Below, piece by piece: positions 25,531-33,093 of a stretch of 45,417 nucleotides of DNA. Position 1 is the stretch's first letter, and each line of letters starts with the position of its first letter. The notes beneath the pieces were generated by a model. It had not been told where the DNA came from. It worked only from the letters and a program-made list of their open reading frames with translations, and did not search any database. The position numbers were made by a program, and so were the translations under genes. The stretch covers positions 1 through 45,417 of the forward strand of contig JAFLEI010000046.1 of the NCBI GenBank assembly GCA_017301975.1, in the 5' to 3' direction. Source of the stretch: Verrucomicrobiota bacterium (GTDB lineage: Bacteria > Verrucomicrobiota > Verrucomicrobiia > Verrucomicrobiales > Verrucomicrobiaceae).

Positions 25531-25633
25531 GCATCGCTACGCGATGCGAGTGCATGAGGGGGGTGATATGTAAGCATTCGAGGGGTGTCGCTGCGCTCAA
25601 CCCCTCGCTACAGGCAGGGATGGCTACGCCATC
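25531..25633. repeat. Cluster of three short hairpins
   Basis: Three perfect palindromes lie in 103 bp: GCATCGC-TAC-GCGATGC (25531-25547), CGAGGGGT...ACCCCTCG with a 13-nt loop (25579-25607) and GATGGC-TAC-GCCATC (25619-25633). They sit in the 282-bp gap upstream of pyrF, which otherwise has no gene. Two share the same TAC loop. REP-like dispersed palindromes or transcription stops for the upstream membrane-protein gene are both possible; no T-tract is seen. Confidence 0.55.
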
Positions 25634-25717
25634 TAATGATCATGGCCGTATCCCCGGGTGGGTGATCGTTTAGCAAGCCTCTTGCCCTAGGCCGAAGGCT
25701 GTGCCAAGCACAGGGGC

Positions 25718-26470
25718 ATGACCTTTCTCGACAAACTGAATCAGCGCATCGCCAAGACTGGATCCAACCTGTGTGTGGGGCTGGATGTGAGGGCGGAGAA
25801 TGCGGAGGAATCGACGAAGCGGTGGATTCTGGAGGTGATCGAGCAGACGGCGCCGTATGCGGCGGCGTTCAAGCCGAACTCGGCGTATTTTGAGGCGCTG
25901 GGGTGGCGGGGGATGAAGATGCTGGAGGAAATTTTGAAAGAGATTCCGAAGGAGATCCCGGTGGTGCTGGATGTGAAGCGAGGGGACATCGGCGAGACGC
26001 AGGGGTATTATGCGAAGGCATGCTTTGAGGCGATGAACGTGGATGCAGTGACGCTGAACGCCTACATGGGGCGCGACACTTTGGAGCCGTTTTTGAAATA
26101 CACGGACAAGGGGCTGTATCTGCTGGGGGTGACCTCGAATCCGGGCGCAAAGGACATCGAACTGCAGAAGACGGGCGACCGCCAGGTGTATGAACTGGTG
26201 GCCGCGATGACCGCCGGGCATCCGCAGGCGGGGCTGGTGGTGGGTCTGACGAATGCCGCGCCGGACGTGCTGGACCACATCCCGGACGTGCCGCTGCTGA
26301 TCCCGGGACTGGGCGCCCAAGGGGGAGATCTGGGGGCGCTGAAGGGGAGCGGGCGGAAGGCGCCGCTGCTGGTGAATGTGTCGCGGGGTGTGCTGTACCA
26401 GAAGGACGAGCTGAGTTTTGCGGCCCGTGCGGAGCACTGGATGGGGCAAATCAAGAGTGCGCTAAACTGA
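25718..26470 (+). CDS. pyrF: Orotidine 5'-phosphate decarboxylase
   Basis: A 250-aa OMP decarboxylase, the last step of UMP synthesis. The catalytic block is VVLDVKRGDIGET (D85, K87, D90), with GLDVR (D23) and AAFKPN (K52) as further ligands, and NVSRGVLY near the phosphate site. The length and the GDIGET ending identify the type 2 (PyrF long) subfamily. Single gene; the next gene on the strand begins about 85 bp downstream. Confidence 0.96.
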   Translation: MTFLDKLNQRIAKTGSNLCVGLDVRAENAEESTKRWILEVIEQTAPYAAAFKPNSAYFEALGWRGMKMLEEILKEIPKEIPVVLDVKRGDIGETQGYYAKACFEAMNVDAVTLNAYMGRDTLEPFLKYTDKGLYLLGVTSNPGAKDIELQKTGDRQVYELVAAMTAGHPQAGLVVGLTNAAPDVLDHIPDVPLLIPGLGAQGGDLGALKGSGRKAPLLVNVSRGVLYQKDELSFAARAEHWMGQIKSALN

Positions 26471-26554
26471 CTCTTTCTTTTTTAAGAATGGCAAAATCGA
26501 AACGCGGATGGCGCTTGATTGAAGCGCATTCGAGAGGATGTGTGGACCGTTCTC

Positions 26555-28363
26555 ATGGTCATCGATTTCAGCGAGCATCTCAAAACCCCATTTCAGCGCC
26601 GCATCTACCGTCTGATCGGCCCTGCCTTGGAAAAGGCGCTGGGGCTGACCGGCTTTGAGGCTTGCTACAAGGAGTCTGCGCGGCTGTTCAAGCTGCACCC
26701 GCAGCACCCGAATGCATTCGCTTGGTTTGATTCGGTGGCGCATTCGCTCAGCCTGCAGGAGGAAGTGGATCTGCCATCTGAATTTGAGTTCCCGAAGGAG
26801 GGTCCTCTGCTCATCGTGGCCAATCATCCGTTTGGGGTCATTGATCCCATCATGCTGGCGCGCTGGGCGGGGCAATTTCGGCCCGATCTGAAAGTGATGA
26901 CGAATTCACTGCTGCTGGCGATGAAGGAGCTGGCGGATCATGTGATTCCTGTGGATCCCTTTGGGGGTGAAGGCTCCGCGAAGCGCAACCTGGGTCCGAT
27001 GAAGGAAGCCATCCGGCTGCTCCGTGGCGGTGGTGCGCTGATCATTTTTCCTGCGGGCGAGGTGGCTTCTTACAAACCGGGGCGCGGCATTGATGAACCG
27101 GCTTGGAGCAACCATGTGGGGTCCCTGGTGCGCCGAACGCAGGCGACGGTGCTGCCCGTTTACTTCCCAGGCACCAACAGCGCCCTGTTTCATGCCGCCG
27201 GGATGATCCACCCGCGCCTGCGCACCGGCCTGCTGCTGCGCGAATTTTGCAACCGCGCCAACACTCTGGTGCAGATGAACGTGGGGCACCCGATTCCGTA
27301 TTCACGCCTGAAGAAATTTGAGGATGATGAATCCCTCACGCGCTACCTGCGCATTCACACCTTTGTGCTGCATCAGCGCGGCCAGGAGGAGACGGCCAAA
27401 CTGACGGTCACCGGTGAGAACATCACGATCACACCGCCGTCTGAAACACAGCAGGAACACATGGTGGAAGAGATCGACCGCATCCGCGCGCGAGGTGGGC
27501 GGCTGGTGGGACAGGGCGGTTTGTCCGTCTATCAGGCGCACTCCCATGAAATCCCGGCGCTGCTGCCGGAGATCGGGCGTCTGCGAGAAATCACCTTCCG
27601 CGAAGTGGGCGAGGGCAGCGGCAATGACATCGACCTCGACAAGTACGACCGCTACTATGAGCACCTGATTCTGTGGGATGAGGAGAAGGAATGTGTGGCG
27701 GGAGCCTACCGGCTGGGCCGTGCGGACATCATTCTGCGCGAGTATGGATCCAAGGGGCTGTACACGAGCACGCTGTTCCGTTTTGAAAAGCCGTTCCTGG
27801 CCAATCTGGAACATGCGGTGGAGATGGGGCGGAGCTTCATCATCAAGGCGTACCAGCGCAATCTGGCCTCGCTGCCGCTGCTGTGGAAGGGCATCGCGCA
27901 CTGGATCGCGCGCAATCCGCGCTACAAGAAGCTGTTTGGACCGGTGAGCATCAGCAAGGACTACAGCAGCCTGTCGCGGAAGATGATCGTGGAGTTTTTG
28001 CAGGACAACCGGATGCACCCGCACCTTTCGAGCTTTGTGAAGGCGCGCAATCCTTTCCGGTACATGCGGACGCGACGGATGATGCGTGAATTTATCAGCG
28101 CGGATCTGCAGAACGTGGACGACTGCTCTGCGCTGATCTCAAGCCTGGAGACGGACGGCAAGGGCATCCCGATTCTGCTGAAGCACTACCTGAAGCTGAA
28201 TGCGACGCTGCTGAGCTTCAACGTGGACAAGGATTTCTCGTCGGTGGTGGATGGCCTGATCATGGTGGATTTCACGGAGACGGACGCACGGCTGCTGGCG
28301 AAGTACATGGGCGAGGAAAATTGCCGGCAGTATCTGGCGAGCCATAAAAAAGAAGCGGCCTGA
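26555..28363 (+). CDS. Bifunctional acyltransferase, OlsF-like (predicted ornithine-lipid synthase)
   Basis: A 602-aa two-domain protein. The N-terminal half is a PlsC-type lysophospholipid O-acyltransferase (N90-H91-PFGVI-D97, then IIFPAGEVASYKPG). The C-terminal half is a GNAT/hemolysin-type N-acyltransferase like OlsB (ITFREVGEGSGNDIDLDKYD, then YYEHLILWDEEKECVAGAYR). OlsF fuses the two activities that make ornithine lipid: N-acylation of ornithine with a 3-hydroxy acyl chain, then O-acylation. The HX5D spacing is as in that fused branch. It probably acts at the inner membrane. The start is ambiguous: ATG 26555 gives a natural N-terminus (MVIDFSEHLKTPFQRR); TTG 26519 and GTG 26540 are alternatives. 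The amino acid acylated is inferred, not shown. The gene's last 33 bp recur at 28812-28844. Confidence 0.85.
   Translation: MVIDFSEHLKTPFQRRIYRLIGPALEKALGLTGFEACYKESARLFKLHPQHPNAFAWFDSVAHSLSLQEEVDLPSEFEFPKEGPLLIVANHPFGVIDPIMLARWAGQFRPDLKVMTNSLLLAMKELADHVIPVDPFGGEGSAKRNLGPMKEAIRLLRGGGALIIFPAGEVASYKPGRGIDEPAWSNHVGSLVRRTQATVLPVYFPGTNSALFHAAGMIHPRLRTGLLLREFCNRANTLVQMNVGHPIPYSRLKKFEDDESLTRYLRIHTFVLHQRGQEETAKLTVTGENITITPPSETQQEHMVEEIDRIRARGGRLVGQGGLSVYQAHSHEIPALLPEIGRLREITFREVGEGSGNDIDLDKYDRYYEHLILWDEEKECVAGAYRLGRADIILREYGSKGLYTSTLFRFEKPFLANLEHAVEMGRSFIIKAYQRNLASLPLLWKGIAHWIARNPRYKKLFGPVSISKDYSSLSRKMIVEFLQDNRMHPHLSSFVKARNPFRYMRTRRMMREFISADLQNVDDCSALISSLETDGKGIPILLKHYLKLNATLLSFNVDKDFSSVVDGLIMVDFTETDARLLAKYMGEENCRQYLASHKKEAA
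28331..28363 (+). repeat. 33-bp direct repeat, copy 1 (3' end of the OlsF-like gene)
   Basis: The last eleven codons of the acyltransferase gene (encoding YLASHKKEAA and the stop). It matches 28812-28844 at 30 of 33 positions; the three differences are the adjacent bases of one codon (cat versus tgc). Confidence 0.8.
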
Positions 28364-28811
28364 ATGCGGGGCGCGTGAGCGGGATTGTCCGAAGGCGTCG
28401 TGGGTGAACTGCGAAGCGGAGTTTCTGGCAACGCTCGCCATTCGTTGTGGCGGAGGTACGGGATGTCGCTGCTGGTGGACGCGGCGGATGAAGGAAGCGG
28501 TGGGTTTGCTTCCCGAATGGTCTGCGTTAGCCAGGGCAGCCTCGCTGAGGCTCGGCAATCCTGGGCTGTAATCCGGAAGACCGTTGGCCTTCAAGACAAG
28601 GATACCAGTTGATGGCTCAAGGTGCCATCGATACGCTCTCAGGCAGAGAGCTTTGTTCGGCTGGAGACAGACTTGCCTTTAATGAGGTGCGGTATTGATT
28701 CTACATTGTTAAGCGTCTGGGGCGAGGCGGAGCGGTCCTTGTTCCACAGGAACAAGGCTACTTTGCTGCGCTGAGACGACGGCTCCCGGCGAACTGAGAA
28801 CGGCCCAGAAA
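28364..28811. other. Gene-free segment between two 33-bp repeats
   Basis: About 450 bp with no convincing gene. It is bounded by the 33-bp direct repeats at 28331 and 28812. It holds short perfect palindromes, for example CCTTGTTCC-ACA-GGAACAAGG (28737-28757) and GCCTC-GCT-GAGGC near 28531. No clear terminal inverted repeats were found, so it cannot be called a MITE with confidence. Confidence 0.45.
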
Positions 28812-28844
28812 TATCTGGCGAGCTGCAAAAAAGAAGCGGCCTGA
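28812..28844. repeat. 33-bp direct repeat, copy 2
   Basis: Near-identical (30/33) to the 3' end of the acyltransferase gene at 28331-28363. Its last bases supply one arm of the hpf terminator stem and its A-run supplies that terminator's U-tract on the minus strand. Confidence 0.8.
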
Positions 28845-28856
28845 TTTCAGGCCGCT
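28826..28856 (-). terminator. Rho-independent terminator of hpf
   Basis: On the minus strand AGCGGCCTG, loop AAAT, CAGGCCGCT forms a perfect 9-bp GC-rich stem (28856-28835), followed at once by TTCTTTTTT (28834-28826). It lies 33 bp past the hpf stop codon and closes the kdsA-lpt-hpf operon. Confidence 0.85.
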
Positions 28857-28888
28857 CCGTGGGTGAATTAACGATTGCTGACGCTTTA

Positions 28889-29497
28889 CTACTTGGCAGC
28901 GCCGTTGGCGGCGGCTTCCATTTCGGGCTCGATGAGGCCGTAGTCGCCGTCTTTGCGACGGAACAGGAGAGCGAGACGATGGGTCTTCTGATTGTGGAAG
29001 ATCACGAAGGGGCGATCGCTGATTTCGAGATCCATGATGGCCTCGTCGGCATAGAGAGGGCGGATCTTGTATTTTTCCTGATGCACGTAGGCAGGCTCGA
29101 TGTGCTCTTCTTCGGTGTGCAGAACTTCCTGATGGAAGACCTGCTCCTCAATGTGGCGGATGGAGACTTCCTTGCGCGGGCGGTGGTTTTTCAGCAGGCG
29201 GGTCTTGTACTTGCGCATGCGCCGGGCGATCTTGGCGGCGCTTTCGTCGATGGAAGCATAGATGTCCTCGGTGACGGACTTCACTTCGATGACGATGTGA
29301 TCGGCGCAGAAAAGGATGATTTCAGCGATGTGGCGGTGGTGATTTTGCACGTCGAGAATAACCTTGGCCTCGATGATGCGGGGATAGTCAAGATGGAGAC
29401 CTTCGATCTTTTTGTGAGCGTAATCGCGGATCGCATCGGTGACTTCCATGTGCCGAGCGGTGACGATGATGGGGAGGTTGACGTTGTGTTTTTGCAT
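28889..29497 (-). CDS. hpf: Ribosome hibernation promoting factor, long form
   Basis: A 202-aa long HPF. The N-terminal about 105 residues are the S30AE/YfiA fold that occupies the decoding centre (IIVTARHMEVTDAIRDYAHKK). A linker rich in Glu/His follows, then the C-terminal dimerisation domain (EKYKIRPLYADEAIMDLEIS, then FVIFHNQKTHRLALLFRRKDGDYGLIEP). Long HPF joins two 70S ribosomes into inactive 100S dimers under starvation. A strong Shine-Dalgarno, AAGGAG at 29510-29505, lies 7 nt before the ATG. It follows lptB by about 30 bp in the same operon, as hpf follows the lpt genes in E. coli. Confidence 0.95.
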   Translation of the reverse strand: MQKHNVNLPIIVTARHMEVTDAIRDYAHKKIEGLHLDYPRIIEAKVILDVQNHHRHIAEIILFCADHIVIEVKSVTEDIYASIDESAAKIARRMRKYKTRLLKNHRPRKEVSIRHIEEQVFHQEVLHTEEEHIEPAYVHQEKYKIRPLYADEAIMDLEISDRPFVIFHNQKTHRLALLFRRKDGDYGLIEPEMEAAANGAAK

Positions 29498-29527
29498 GGT
29501 GGTTCTCCTTTTTGGGTTGGATAAAAA

Positions 29528-30373
29528 TTACATGGTGAAGCCTTCGCCCAGATAGAGGCGGCGGGCTTCGTCGTCATTGACGAGAAAGTCTTTGCTGCCG
29601 TGGCGGCGCACCCTGCCCTCAAAGATGAGGTAGGCGCGGTCCACGATGTTGAGGGTCTCACGGACGTTGTGGTCGGTGATGAGAATGGCGAGTCCGGCGC
29701 TGCGGAGCATGCGGATGATCTCCTGGATTTCGCTGACGGCGATGGGATCAACGCCGCTGAAGGGCTCATCAAGCATGAGGAGCTTGGGGGATGTGACGAG
29801 GGAGCGGGCGATGGTGAGCCGGCGCTTTTCACCGCCGCTGAGGGTGATGGCGAGATTGTCCGCGACATGGTCAATGCCGAACTTTTCCATGAGGGACTGG
29901 GTTTGCTCCGCACGCTCAGCCTTGGTGTAGGGCTGTGTCTCCATGACGCCCATGATGTTTTCACGGACGGTGAGGCGGCGGAAGATGGACTCCTCCTGGG
30001 GGAGGTAACCCATGCCGAGCCTGGAGCGCATGTACATAGGCTGATTGGTGGTGTCCTTGCCGTCAAACATGACCTTGCCGCCGTTGGGCTGCACGAGACC
30101 GACGATCATGTAGAAGGTGGTGGTCTTGCCGGCACCGTTGGGGCCGAGGAGGCCGACGATTTCGCCGCTTTTGACCTCGATATCGACGCCATTGACGACG
30201 GCGCGGCCGTCATAGACCTTTTTCAGGCCTTCGGTGTGGAGGAGGGTGTTGCTGTCAGGAATGATGGGCACGGGGGCTCCCGGATCATCCGCCGCGTGGC
30301 GGAAATCTGTCTCCCGGAGGGGCTGGGATTCCCGGCCACCCTCGTCCTTCGTTCTTTTCTTTCTCGGAGCCAT
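29528..30373 (-). CDS. lptB: LPS export ABC transporter ATPase LptB
   Basis: A 281-aa ABC ATPase that powers extraction of LPS from the inner membrane with LptFG. Walker A is G77-PNGAGKTT, the signature LSGGEKRRLTIAR is at 178-190, Walker B is LLMLDEP with D202-E203, and ITDHNVRETL is the H-loop region, all typical of LptB. The first 45 residues (MAPRKKRTKDEGGRESQPLR and onward) are an extra charged N-terminal tail absent in E. coli LptB (241 aa); the core starts LLHTEGLKKVYDGR. It begins 2 bp after the lptA-like gene. Confidence 0.94.
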   Translation of the reverse strand: MAPRKKRTKDEGGRESQPLRETDFRHAADDPGAPVPIIPDSNTLLHTEGLKKVYDGRAVVNGVDIEVKSGEIVGLLGPNGAGKTTTFYMIVGLVQPNGGKVMFDGKDTTNQPMYMRSRLGMGYLPQEESIFRRLTVRENIMGVMETQPYTKAERAEQTQSLMEKFGIDHVADNLAITLSGGEKRRLTIARSLVTSPKLLMLDEPFSGVDPIAVSEIQEIIRMLRSAGLAILITDHNVRETLNIVDRAYLIFEGRVRRHGSKDFLVNDDEARRLYLGEGFTM

Positions 30374-30375
30374 GT

Positions 30376-31374
30376 TTACTGCGGTGCGGGTGCTGGCGAA
30401 ACCGGAGGATTTCTCCGGGGCGCGATCTCATCTCCCTGGAGAATGATGGTCTCATGGCCACCCGTCGTGGTCAGCTTGCCGGTTTTCTCGATGATCATGA
30501 TGCAGCCGGCTTCCGTGGCCTTGTGGAGCTGATTGCCAGCCTGCACCTGAGGCCAATCGAGGAGGGTGGTTCGTTCGGTTTTGCCGTCGTAGATCAGGTG
30601 CTTGCAGTGGCCGATCTGGAGTTCGCCGTCCTCCGAAATTTTTTCGATGGTGACCATGGGTCCGCGCGCATCGGCTTTATCGATGGGGGGGGCGGAGTTG
30701 GCGGCCTTTTTGGGAGCGGCGAGAATGTCTGCATCCTTGGCGGGGGGACCGGTTTTTTTGGGCTTGGGGCCGCCGAGCGCCGCGCCTTCCTTCTTGGTCA
30801 TGAAGAGTTCCAACTCCTCACACTCGATGTACATCTGGGGGTGGCGTGCCTTCACGTCGCCGCTGAAGATGGCGTAATTGTTATCGGCGTCGAAAAAGGA
30901 GTTCTTTTGGGCGGTGATGTCGATCTGGCCCTTGGTGGCCTTGGGGGCCTCGTCGAGGTTCAAGGGCTGCAAAGGTTTTGGCTGGGGGCCAGCCGGGGGT
31001 GGCGGGGGCGGGGCTTCGACCACTGCCGCCGTGGGGGCTGCGGGGGGCGGGGCGGTGTCCGGAGCAACGGGGGCGGCAGCTCCTGCGGCAGCGGCAGGAG
31101 CCGTGCCCTGCATCATCGACTGAGCGGCCTGGAGGGCCTTTTGACGCATCTCATTGCTTTCGGGGGAGAGGAGGAGTTCCTTGGCCTGCTCTTTGACTGA
31201 ATCCGGGACCTGCTTGACGGCTTCCTTGGCCGCATCCATGGCCTTGGTCTTGGTGTCTTCATCCACCTTCTTTTTGCGAAAATCGAAGAGCGGACGAGTG
31301 GCGCCCGGGCCCTGCGCCAAGGCGGCAGCGCTGCTGACGAGCAGGGCGATGTACAGTATGGACGACGTCTTCAT
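30376..31374 (-). CDS. LptA/OstA-like periplasmic LPS transport protein
   Basis: A 332-aa exported protein. The start ATG 31374 begins a signal peptide (MKTSSILYIALLVSSAAALA). A helical region of about 70 residues is followed by a long Ala/Pro linker, then the OstA-like beta region (GQIDITAQKNSFFDADNNYA, then IFSGDVKARHPQMYIECEELELF) with the pattern removing or recording what was written by the previous step in LptA jellyroll strands. It ends TTGGHETIILQGDEIAPRR. E. coli LptA is about 185 aa, so this form carries a large low-complexity insertion. Position between lptB and an lptC-like gene supports the call. Confidence 0.78.
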   Translation of the reverse strand: MKTSSILYIALLVSSAAALAQGPGATRPLFDFRKKKVDEDTKTKAMDAAKEAVKQVPDSVKEQAKELLLSPESNEMRQKALQAAQSMMQGTAPAAAAGAAAPVAPDTAPPPAAPTAAVVEAPPPPPPAGPQPKPLQPLNLDEAPKATKGQIDITAQKNSFFDADNNYAIFSGDVKARHPQMYIECEELELFMTKKEGAALGGPKPKKTGPPAKDADILAAPKKAANSAPPIDKADARGPMVTIEKISEDGELQIGHCKHLIYDGKTERTTLLDWPQVQAGNQLHKATEAGCIMIIEKTGKLTTTGGHETIILQGDEIAPRRNPPVSPAPAPQ

Positions 31375-31375
31375 A

Positions 31376-31927
31376 TCACTTGGTGGGGCGTGATTCAGCG
31401 GGGGGTGGTACCTCGCCGCTGAGGGCGCTGATGTCAAAGATCACCATGTGGATGTTTCCTGTCATGCGTCCCTGATTTTTTGCGGTGTCAAAGATGAGGC
31501 TGTCCCCTTCGATGTTGAAGTCGGAGCGGCTCACGCGACTGCGGTCCGTGCTGCGCAAGACGCCACCGCCGACGGCCATCTGGTAGAAGGCGGTCTTGAG
31601 ATCGATGCGGACGTTGTCCTTCGGTTCGGGATTGAACATCTCCACGATGAGGTTTTCCGCGTAGATGCGCTGATCATCCACCCGGCGCAGCACGTCTGCG
31701 GTGATGAGGGAGGTTCGCTGGCCGGTGGAGTCGAAGGAGGGGATGACCGCGCCTTTGTTCACCGCGCCCGGGGGGACCATCTGGAGAAAGGCGCCGATGC
31801 CGGAATCCGCGGCTGGAGGCTGCTGGGCAGAGGCAAACATGAGGAGACCCGCCAGCACGCCGAGCGTGACGGAAACCGCGAGCCTGCGGCGGTAGAGCAG
31901 CTCAAGTGATGTCACGAACGAGGCCAT
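31376..31927 (-). CDS. LptC-like membrane-anchored LPS transport protein
   Basis: A 183-aa protein with one N-terminal transmembrane helix (RRLAVSVTLGVLAGLLMFASA) and a periplasmic beta-rich domain (SLITADVLRRVDDQRIYAEN, then DLKTAFYQMAVGGGVLRSTD and GDSLIFDTAKNQGRMTGNIH). This fits the LptC/LptA-type OstA fold. The start ATG 31927 lies 26 bp inside the end of kdsA; the stop is next to the start of the lptA-like gene. Sequence similarity to E. coli LptC is weak, so the assignment leans on topology and position. Confidence 0.7.
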   Translation of the reverse strand: MASFVTSLELLYRRRLAVSVTLGVLAGLLMFASAQQPPAADSGIGAFLQMVPPGAVNKGAVIPSFDSTGQRTSLITADVLRRVDDQRIYAENLIVEMFNPEPKDNVRIDLKTAFYQMAVGGGVLRSTDRSRVSRSDFNIEGDSLIFDTAKNQGRMTGNIHMVIFDISALSGEVPPPAESRPTK

Positions 31928-32738
31928 GAATCTTGCGCAAGGTTTCCACCACTTCCGCGATCTGCGAAAGGGGGATTTGGTTGGGGCCGTCCGAAAAGGC
32001 GTTGGCGGGATCCGGGTGGGTTTCCATGAACACGCCGTCACAGCCGGTGGCGACTGCAGCGCGGGCGAGAACGGGGGCCAGTTTGCCATCTCCGCCAGTG
32101 GCGGTACCAAGGCCGCCGGGGCGCTGCACACTGTGCGTCGCGTCCATGACCACACGATAACCGAGCTCCCTCATCCAGTAGAGGGATCGCATGTCGGCGA
32201 CGAGATTGTTGTAACCAAAGGTGGTGCCGCGCTCGGTGAACATGAAATTCTGGCAGCCGACGCTGGTCAGCTTGTCAGCGATATTACGCACGTCCCACGG
32301 GGCGAGGAACTGGCCCTTTTTGACATTCACGGCCCGGCCTGACTCACCGGCGGCGACGATGAGGTCCGTCTGGCGGCAGAGGAAGGCGGGGATTTGCAGG
32401 AGATCGATGTGTTCGGCGGCCTGCCGGACTTCTTCGACGCTGTGGACGTCTGTGGTGACGGGGACGCCGAGCTTGGCGCCGATCTGGGCGAGGAGCTTGC
32501 AGCCGGCCTCACAGCCGAGACCGCGGTAGGAGGAAATGGCGCTGCGGTTGGCCTTGTCATAGGAGGCTTTGAAAATCCAGCGCCAGCCGTGCTGCTGCGC
32601 CATGGCACCGAGTTTTTCCGCCACGCTCCAGATGAAATCTTCGCTCTCGATCACGCAGGGACCGAGAATCAGGACCGGTTCCGTGCCATCCATGGACACA
32701 GACCCTATTTTCACCACCGGAAGAGAGAACAACCCCAT
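31902..32738 (-). CDS. kdsA: 3-deoxy-8-phosphooctulonate synthase (Kdo-8-phosphate synthase)
   Basis: A 278-aa enzyme condensing PEP and arabinose-5-phosphate to Kdo-8-phosphate for the LPS inner core. Motifs: ILGPCVIESED, IFKASYDKANRSAISSYRG, FTERGTTFGYNNLVADM, MDATHSVQRPGG, METHPDPANAFSDGPNQIP. The Cys in GPCVIE together with His, Glu and Asp in the last three blocks is the ligand set of the metal-dependent class, unlike the E. coli enzyme with Asn. The ATG at 32738 is chosen over a TTG at 32795. First gene of the kdsA-lpt-hpf operon. Confidence 0.96.
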   Translation of the reverse strand: MGLFSLPVVKIGSVSMDGTEPVLILGPCVIESEDFIWSVAEKLGAMAQQHGWRWIFKASYDKANRSAISSYRGLGCEAGCKLLAQIGAKLGVPVTTDVHSVEEVRQAAEHIDLLQIPAFLCRQTDLIVAAGESGRAVNVKKGQFLAPWDVRNIADKLTSVGCQNFMFTERGTTFGYNNLVADMRSLYWMRELGYRVVMDATHSVQRPGGLGTATGGDGKLAPVLARAAVATGCDGVFMETHPDPANAFSDGPNQIPLSQIAEVVETLRKIHGLVRDIT

Positions 32739-33093
32739 AAAACTTAAATTTGATTCTAGGAGCCTCGCTCCAGAATCGGTATTGAAGTTTTCCAACCCTG
32801 TGGCGCGGCCCGCTGTGGCAGAAATGTAGCGGACGAGGGTGGAATAACAACGGGAGATTCGACGACCGGCGGGCTTTTTGTTTCCCCCTGTGGAAGCCGT
32901 GGGCGGAGGCGCTCACAGGCCGTCTGTTGGTCATTTGAACGGCATTGATTCAACTGGCTGTGGCGGGCATTGCCGCAGCAGATCCTGTCAACACAGCGAC
33001 AGGCGTGCTGGCGTGCCGCAGTCCCGGTTTTCACTACGAGAAGTGTCAGGTGAATTGTCGTTCCTATCCTCCAAGACCCAATAAATTACCGCC
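32739..33093. other. Intergenic region between divergent genes
   Basis: 355 bp separate kdsA (minus) from the SHD1-like secreted protein (plus). It should hold the promoters of both the LPS operon and the secreted-protein gene. I saw no clear reading frame and no confident promoter; a weak 6-bp stem (CCTGTC/GACAGG) lies at about 32985-33004. Confidence 0.4.

Noticed and set aside
28364..28811. Insertion sequence or MITE between the 33-bp repeats
   Set aside because: No transposase and no convincing terminal inverted repeats; 33 bp is long for a target-site duplication, so only a duplication is claimed.
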